DNA of 10,383 bases from an uncultured Bacteroidota bacterium (GTDB taxonomy: Bacteria; Bacteroidota; Bacteroidia; Bacteroidales; SZUA-534), in NCBI GenBank assembly GCA_937885735.1, contig CALABN010000059.1:1-10383 (forward strand), read 5' to 3'. Each line of letters starts with the position of its first letter. Position 1 is the stretch's first letter. This document shows positions 7,401-10,383 of this stretch, in pieces. The position numbers were made by a program, and so were the translations under genes. Under the pieces are notes generated by a model that was not told the DNA's origin, did no database searches, and saw only the letters and a program-made list of their open reading frames with translations.

Positions 7401-9567
7401 CGGCAGTTAAAACAGCGTTGGCTTGGGCATTTTCGGCGCCTTGATTTACAAATTGGGCAAACCAGTAGAGATTGCCGGCGTTGGCAATTTGGTAAACGCC
7501 ACTTTCGTCTTGGGTTGGTTGTTGGTATCCTCCACAAGTTGCGCAGAAGCCATTTTTCAAATCAGCATGTTCTATTTTGCCGTCTTTAACCTTGCAACAA
7601 TTTTTTTCGGAACTTACCCAAACAGGCATCGACTTGCCATTGACGAGTTTTTGCCCCCATATTTCGCCATCTTGATTGGCTTGCAATAAAATGGCTACTG
7701 TGCCATTGGCAAACTGAGAAGCCGTTTTTTGTTCGCCATTGTCTTGGTTGGCCAAGCAATAGCAATGGCTGACTCCGTTATTACCATCCGCACATACATT
7801 GGCAGGATAATTACCATCAACAGTGCCATTATTAAAACAGGATTTCACCGTTCCTTTTCCGTTATTCACACCGCCTAAGCTACCAATATATTGAGCGTTG
7901 GTTCCAATCCCAGAAATATTACCTGTGTTGCAACAGTTACCGATAATAGCATAATTCATTCCAAAAACACCACCTACATAATTGGTTCCTCTCACCGAAC
8001 CTATGTTGTAGCAGAATTCAATTGAATTATCATTCTGTCCACATAGACCTCCTACATTTTCAGTTCCTGAAATATTTCCATTATTGTAGCAGAATTCAAT
8101 TGAACCACTTACATTCTGTCCACATAGACCTCCAACTACTTGGTTGCCATTGACAACAGATGCACTGAAACAGTTATTGATTTTACCATAATTAACTCCG
8201 CAGACACCAGCGACATAGTTTTTGCCATTAAAATAAGAATTAATAACTCCTACATTTTCAATGTTTGCATTTTCGCTTGTGCGACCAAACAAGCCTACAT
8301 AACTTGCATCTCCATCATTAAAATAAAGTCCGCTAATAGTATGGTTATCACCGTTGAAAGTACCTTTATAGCAATTGTCAATATTGCCTTCATATTTTCC
8401 TACAATAGGTATCCATTGTCTGTAATTCTTGCCTTCGGTAACTATATTGCCGTCATTACCAAATTCGAGTTGATTAACAACAATGTCAGCAGTTAAAATA
8501 GCATTTGCCTTTATGTTATCGCCACCTTGGTTTACAAATTGGGCAAACCAGTATAGATTACCTGCGTTGGCTATTTGATAAACGTCATCTTGCAATGTCG
8601 GTTTTTTATAAGAGACAAAACTGCCGTTATCGTAAATACCATTTTCATCGTATTTTATTTCGACATTTGAATAAGTGCTATCATCAATTTTATACACCTT
8701 AGCCCCGTTTAACACAGGGAAACCGTTATCGTTGCTCAAGGTTTGCCCCCAACCATCGCCTAATAAGAAAGCCACTTCGCCCGAATTAAATGCTTCCAAC
8801 GACTTTACACAACTGTTGTCTGATGGATTTGCGCAGCAACCTTCTAAGAAATAAGAGTTTGTAATTATATCGCCACGATTTCCCTGAATGCCACCAACAT
8901 TTGTATTTCCAGATACCGTGCCAATGTTGTAACAGTATTTTGTTTGGTTATAACTATTATAAATAAACCCGCAAATTCCGCCTACATATTGGTTTCCTAT
9001 AATAGTACCAGAAAAATAGCAATTTTCAACTATCGTTCTATAGCCACTATAACCACATATACCTCCAACATTATCATTCCCTTTAAAATAAGAGTTGATA
9101 ACTCCTATATTTTTAATAACCGGCAATTCATTAAGATTAGATTGTTGCCCCGCAGTATAACCAAACAAGCCAATATATTGAGAATCCCCGTTAACATAAA
9201 GTCCGCTAATAGTATGGTTATTACCGTCAAATATACCTTTGAAGTATTTTGATGCCCCATATTCACCTCCTATTGGCAGCCATACCCTATATTTTTTCCC
9301 TTCGGTAATAATATTTCCATCGGTATCAAATTCAAGTTCGTTAACAACAATATCTTGTGTTAATTTAGCACACAGGTTAACATAACTTCCAGAACTTTTA
9401 TAATTTACAAAATCAGCAAACCAATAAAGGTCATCAACATTAGAGATTTGGTAAGGATTCTCTTTTGAGCCATCACCTTGCGGTTGATACTCTTCTGCAT
9501 AACTAAAGGTGGTTGCCAACATTAGACAACACAAAACCGTCAGTGTCTTAAATTCAAACATTCTCAT
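4480..9567 (-). CDS. Giant T9SS-exported GLUG-repeat surface protein with Cys repeats
   Basis: This is a complete 1695-residue protein. MRM starts a signal peptide (hydrophobic LTVLCCLMLATTFSYA, cut near residue 24); the Met at residue 3 is an equally possible start. Four GLUG modules follow at ~38-290, 329-655, 691-955 and 993-1312, separated by linkers such as NGFCATCGGYQQP. Next comes a divergent InlB-type repeat (~1313-1381, GYHFASWSNGST) and cysteine repeats (~1382-1620, GLTEGSHCSVC). The C-terminal ~73 residues (VIVVENATEDIFIYNADGR, then GIYIVRTGNTTQRVFVK) look like a T9SS type A sorting domain. The expected route is Sec to the periplasm, then T9SS to the surface or outside, with tail removal. 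No catalytic domain is visible, so adhesion or ligand binding is the likeliest role. The upstream candidate promoter and the terminator at 4380-4419 suggest a single-gene transcript. It shares modules with the partial gene at 1-3862. Confidence 0.95.
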   Translation of the reverse strand: MRMFEFKTLTVLCCLMLATTFSYAEEYQPQGDGSKENPYQISNVDDLYWFADFVNYKSSGSYVNLCAKLTQDIVVNELEFDTDGNIITEGKKYRVWLPIGGEYGASKYFKGIFDGNNHTISGLYVNGDSQYIGLFGYTAGQQSNLNELPVIKNIGVINSYFKGNDNVGGICGYSGYRTIVENCYFSGTIIGNQYVGGICGFIYNSYNQTKYCYNIGTVSGNTNVGGIQGNRGDIITNSYFLEGCCANPSDNSCVKSLEAFNSGEVAFLLGDGWGQTLSNDNGFPVLNGAKVYKIDDSTYSNVEIKYDENGIYDNGSFVSYKKPTLQDDVYQIANAGNLYWFAQFVNQGGDNIKANAILTADIVVNQLEFGNDGNIVTEGKNYRQWIPIVGKYEGNIDNCYKGTFNGDNHTISGLYFNDGDASYVGLFGRTSENANIENVGVINSYFNGKNYVAGVCGVNYGKINNCFSASVVNGNQVVGGLCGQNVSGSIEFCYNNGNISGTENVGGLCGQNDNSIEFCYNIGSVRGTNYVGGVFGMNYAIIGNCCNTGNISGIGTNAQYIGSLGGVNNGKGTVKSCFNNGTVDGNYPANVCADGNNGVSHCYCLANQDNGEQKTASQFANGTVAILLQANQDGEIWGQKLVNGKSMPVWVSSEKNCCKVKDGKIEHADLKNGFCATCGGYQQPTQDESGVYQIANAGNLYWFAQFVNQGAENAQANAVLTADIVVNNLEFSDGNIITEGKNYRQWNPIGLYDDNLYSGVFDGNGHTVGGLYFNDVNSTGKIGLFGCTNKNATIKNVGGDNSYFNGKNEVGGICGYSSGTIENCYNACLIKGNANVGGICGYNNSGTIQNCYNTGSVNGNSDVAGICGLAWQGSYKNCYNIGEVSGTEEFGSLIGSATNNLSINNCFYLSGGSSSFGTEKSEMWFSCGEVACLLGDGWGQKIVDGKSIPVLASLEKECCKVVNGKLKHLSCENGFCTSCNCYQKPDFDESLGGYQIANAGELYWFADFVNQGGDNAKANAVLTTDIVVDTLEFENDTLVTMGKNYKQWIPIATFNNPYLGIFDGKNKTISGLYFNGSNKNDVGLFGYIDNAKIQNVGVINSYFNGKDYVGGVCGSNHNGIIQNCYNASMVSGNESVGGVCGTNGYTAVTLNCYNIGSISGFASVGGVCGRSYQMLQSCYNIGDVEGAKNVGGVCGYNDNSTIQNCYNLGIVKQDEQNEQKGGIGGICGKNHNSVIKNCYNVGKVEGSTDFDDLCGTRNNDTITNCYYLSVQDNGEQKTAKQFANGTVAKLLFASDSVWGQNTSIDTLPNLSGKIIFAVNVSASENGTVSDAGGEYEYNSKFAIEATPNAGYHFASWSNGSTEPKDMIIVVSDTALVATFEAHSFSNWDTTSVATCAVTGLRTRICACGEVETDTIAKLAHTVVVDSAKTATCTATGLTEGKHCSVCDSIFVAQQTLPALGHKIVVDSAQNATCTIAGLTEGSHCSVCNTVLVKQDTIPAGHTIVVDSAKTAICTATGLTEGSHCSVCDSILVAQQTVPALGHKVETLAGVSSTCTAEGLTEGSRCSVCNEVIKAQETIPALGHSFTNYIYNNDATTEADGTETAVCDHGCGATDIRTAEGTKLTDIDELETAEVVIYAHHNVIVVENATEDIFIYNADGRCVAIRETACHVSIIMQREGIYIVRTGNTTQRVFVK
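4483..4701 (-). other. T9SS type A-like C-terminal sorting domain
   Basis: Residues ~1623-1695 show the usual pattern: a short beta strand (AEVVIYAHHNVIVVENA), a Y-N-A-D-G-R turn, another strand pair, then G-I-Y-I-V and a basic end (RVFVK). Such tails direct Bacteroidetes proteins through the type IX system and are normally cleaved at the surface. The call rests on pattern and position only. Confidence 0.75.
4708..5424 (-). repeat. Tandem ~41-residue cysteine repeats of the complete giant gene
   Basis: Residues ~1382-1620 hold a degenerate first unit (ATCAVTGLRTRICACGE), four good units starting at His 1419, 1460, 1501 and 1542, and a diverged last one (CDHGCGATD). The good units read GH-x-VVVDSA-x3-C-x5-GLTEG-x-HCSVC-x5-QQT-PALGH. 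Each has three Cys (one isolated and a CxxC) and a recurring Gly-His. The DNA period is ~120-126 bases. The same unit ends the visible part of the gene at 1-3862. The fold and function are unknown; disulfides or metal binding are possible. Confidence 0.85.
5425..5631 (-). other. Divergent InlB-type beta repeat in the complete giant gene
   Basis: Residues ~1313-1381 read VNVSASENGTVSDAGGEY, then EATPNAGYHFASWSNGS and ALVATFEAH. This is the typical pattern of the divergent InlB B-repeat family (beta-grasp-like stalk units in surface proteins). It sits between the last GLUG module and the Cys repeats, where a stalk or spacer is expected. Confidence 0.75.
5632..9456 (-). repeat. Four GLUG modules of the complete giant gene
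   Basis: The modules occupy 8698-9456, 7603-8583, 6703-7497 and 5632-6591. Each starts with a Y-Q-I-(A/S)-N entry segment and LYWFA(D/Q)FVN, followed by (T/A)DIVVN and LEF, then (F/N)DGN-HT-SGLY and GLFG. Three to six VGGICG/NCYN units of ~26-30 residues follow, and a closing SQFANGTVA-LL-WGQ segment. The first module is the most divergent. The repeats are also visible as DNA (TTTACAAA..GCAAACCA..TTTGGTAA), giving substrates for homologous recombination within and between the two large genes. Confidence 0.9.
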
Positions 9568-9593
9568 TTTGTCAGTTATAAAATTTCACGTTG

Positions 9594-9601
9594 CAAATAT
9601 A
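9594..9601 (-). promoter_or_regulatory. Candidate -7 promoter element of the complete giant gene
   Basis: The minus strand reads TATATTTG, an exact fit to TAnnTTTG, 27 bases upstream of the start codon. This implies a leader of about 20 nucleotides. No convincing -33 TTTG lies at the usual spacing; a CTTG is closer than expected. Confidence 0.5.
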
Positions 9602-9700
9602 ACAAGTCAAAAGACACAAGCCGAATTGCCAAATATCAAAATAATGCGCCATAAAAATCCAGAATGTTGATTATAAACTGTACTGATTTATTATTACAAA

Positions 9701-9708
9701 TATCTTTG
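9701..9708 (+). promoter_or_regulatory. Candidate -7 promoter element of the DUF4491-like gene
   Basis: TATCTTTG fits TAnnTTTG and ends 19 bases before the ATG, implying a very short leader (~12 nucleotides). A weak -33 candidate (ACTG, 9677-9680) lies 20 bases upstream, matching the expected spacing but only half of the TTTG consensus. Confidence 0.5.
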
Positions 9709-9727
9709 CCGAATAAACGAATTATGT

Positions 9728-10045
9728 ATGAACTGGTCTGGAATAATACTTGGAGCCTCAGCTTTTGTTCTCATAGGCGCCTTTCATCCTATTGTCATAA
9801 AAGCTGAATATTATATCGGCAAAAGATGCTGGTGGGTGTTCGCACTTGCTGGAATTATATTTGCAATTGTCTCGCTGATGATAGAGAATCTTGTTTTTTC
9901 ATCGGTAATAGGAGTCCTTGCATTCTGCTGTTTCTGGTCGATTTTGGAACTGTTTGAGCAGGAACAGCGAGTAAAGAAAGGCTGGTTCCCTGCCAATCCT
10001 AAAAAAGACAGAAAGCAGAATACAGCTGGTAAAATGCAAAGTTGA
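9728..10045 (+). CDS. DUF4491-like small inner-membrane protein
   Basis: This 105-residue protein has three hydrophobic stretches (~5-25, 34-53 and 56-75) and a charged, hydrophilic tail. Its strongest signatures are FHPIVIKAEYYIGKRCWWVF between the first two segments and WSILELFEQEQRVKKGWFPA after the third. From memory of the family these match DUF4491, a ~100-residue membrane protein widespread in Bacteroidetes with no known function. The length is normal for the family. The ATG at 9728 is chosen because it puts the first membrane segment right at the N-terminus; the ATG four bases upstream is out of frame. The gene is divergent from the giant gene and has its own candidate promoter, so no functional link is implied. 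The last ~15 residues (KKDRKQNTAGKMQS) are unlikely to be conserved. Confidence 0.88.
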   Translation: MNWSGIILGASAFVLIGAFHPIVIKAEYYIGKRCWWVFALAGIIFAIVSLMIENLVFSSVIGVLAFCCFWSILELFEQEQRVKKGWFPANPKKDRKQNTAGKMQS

Positions 10046-10097
10046 AATTAGAAATTAGTTGAAAAGGGATAAGGGGAAAAACAAGCGACAATAGACA

Positions 10098-10115
10098 TCC
10101 CGATATTCATCGGGA
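10098..10115. repeat. TCCCGAT-N4-ATCGGGA hairpin, copy 2
   Basis: TCCCGATATTCATCGGGA has the same perfect 7-bp stem as the copy at 4111-4128 but loop ATTC. It is followed by GACGAAAGAC, similar to GACATTAGAC after copy 1. It lies ~50 bases after the DUF4491-like gene, without a T-run. Confidence 0.8.
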
Positions 10116-10167
10116 GACGAAAGACGGGTGATAAATTACAAATTAGAAATTTTAAATGTGAATTTAA

Positions 10168-10185
10168 TCCCGATAACCATCGAGA
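10168..10185. repeat. TCCCGAT hairpin, degenerate copy 3
   Basis: TCCCGATAACCATCGAGA keeps the stem except for one position (C opposite A on the plus strand, a G-U pair on the minus strand). The loop is AACC. It is 70 bases from copy 2. Confidence 0.7.
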
Positions 10186-10222
10186 CTAAATTCTAAATCC
10201 TACATCCTAAATGAAAAATGGT

Positions 10223-10242
10223 TCCATTCCATACGGAATGGA
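10223..10242. repeat. Hairpin TCCATTCC/GGAATGGA
   Basis: An 8-bp perfect stem with loop ATAC lies in non-coding DNA, with no T-run after it. It appears to be another short dispersed palindrome; no second copy is present in the window. Confidence 0.7.
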
Positions 10243-10277
10243 GATGAATGGGTGCCAATATGTTTCTACCGAGCGCC

Positions 10278-10293
10278 AATGCCTAACGGCATT
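10278..10293. repeat. Hairpin AATGCC/GGCATT
   Basis: A 6-bp stem with loop TAAC is followed by TTGGGG. It is preceded by TTTCTACCGAGCGCC, a phrase I associate with intergenic repeats of Bacteroidales, though this is from memory only. Confidence 0.55.
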
Positions 10294-10312
10294 TTGGGGA
10301 CACATCAAACAC

Positions 10313-10383
10313 GCGGTAGGGGCGCATGGAATGTGTCCGTTGAAATTTGAAAATACCCAAGATTTGATTTCAAACAATTTCAT
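10313..10383. repeat. Dispersed ~72-bp repeat, copy B (reaches the edge)
   Basis: This matches 4237-4309 nearly base for base, from GCGGTAGGG to CAAACAATTTCAT. The palindrome arm differs by A-to-G changes (GGGGCGCATGG against GGGACACATTG). These turn two A-U pairs into G-U pairs on the plus strand. The repeat may continue past the window edge. Confidence 0.85.

Larger units (their letters stand above)
9568..9727. other. Divergent intergenic region
   Basis: These 160 AT-rich bases separate the outward-facing starts of the giant gene (minus) and the DUF4491-like gene (plus). Apart from one candidate -7 element in each direction I see no strong dyad, riboswitch or RNA gene. Confidence 0.8.
10046..10383. 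other. Repeat-rich non-coding region at the right edge
   Basis: There is no credible gene in these 338 bases. They contain AAATTAGAAATTAG-type words, the GGATAAGG word, two TCCCGAT hairpins (10098-10115 and 10168-10185), two other hairpins (10223-10242 and 10278-10293) and copy B of the dispersed repeat (10313-10383). The order purine word, TCCCGAT hairpin, then the ~72-bp repeat parallels 4048-4309. Confidence 0.85.

Noticed and set aside
9630..9704. CAAATATC occurring twice (9630 and 9697) as a shared operator of the divergent genes
   Set aside because: An eight-base AT-rich word repeated within 160 AT-rich bases is expected by chance, and it has no dyad symmetry.
1..10383. Defence system, phage, insertion sequence, tRNA or rRNA
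   Set aside because: No transposase, integrase, nuclease, polymerase or toxin-like frame and no tRNA-like fold was seen; both large genes are exported repeat proteins and the third is a small membrane protein.
10168..10383. Using the G-U against C-A imbalance of hairpins to infer the transcribed strand across the window
   Set aside because: Two hairpins (4384-4419 and copy B at 10313) agree with the direction of the nearest gene, but the hairpin at 10168-10185 disagrees, so three cases do not support a rule.

Overview
The window looks like chromosome of a member of the Bacteroidetes, probably a Bacteroidales relative from an uncultured or host-associated source. Three things support this: very large Sec-exported repeat proteins, one ending in a type IX secretion (T9SS) tail; a small DUF4491-type membrane protein known mainly from this phylum; and TAnnTTTG elements, the Bacteroidetes -7 promoter consensus, just upstream of all three genes. 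No recognisable Shine-Dalgarno sequences are needed to explain the starts, as is usual in this phylum.

Layout. (1) From the left edge to 3862, on the minus strand, lies the first 1287 codons of a giant exported protein. Its order is signal peptide, Ig/cadherin-like domain, GLUG repeat module, InlB-like repeat, EF-hand-like loop, leucine-rich repeats, unassigned beta-rich region, poly-acidic tract and cysteine-containing repeats. It runs off the edge. (2) 3863-4479 is a 617-base intergenic region packed with palindromes, short tandem repeats and a purine-rich tract. It holds a good terminator for the upstream gene and a candidate promoter with phased repeats for the downstream gene. (3) 4480-9567, minus strand, is a complete 1695-residue protein: signal peptide, four GLUG modules, a divergent InlB-type repeat, about five cysteine repeats and a T9SS type A-like tail. 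(4) 9568-9727 is a divergent promoter region. (5) 9728-10045, plus strand, is a 105-residue DUF4491-like protein. (6) 10046-10383 is non-coding and carries the same repeat families as region 2, including a second copy of a ~72-base dispersed repeat that reaches the window edge.

The two large genes are built from the same modules: the GLUG block with its lead-in, and the ~41-residue cysteine repeat. They appear to be paralogues or products of domain shuffling. Both should be exported through Sec; the complete one should then cross the outer membrane by T9SS, and the partial one probably does too. Their ligands or substrates cannot be read from the sequence. I see no defence system, phage, transposase, CRISPR array or RNA gene. 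The most unusual content is the palindrome-rich intergenic DNA, where related hairpins differ by paired changes, and the regular cysteine pattern in the repeat proteins.
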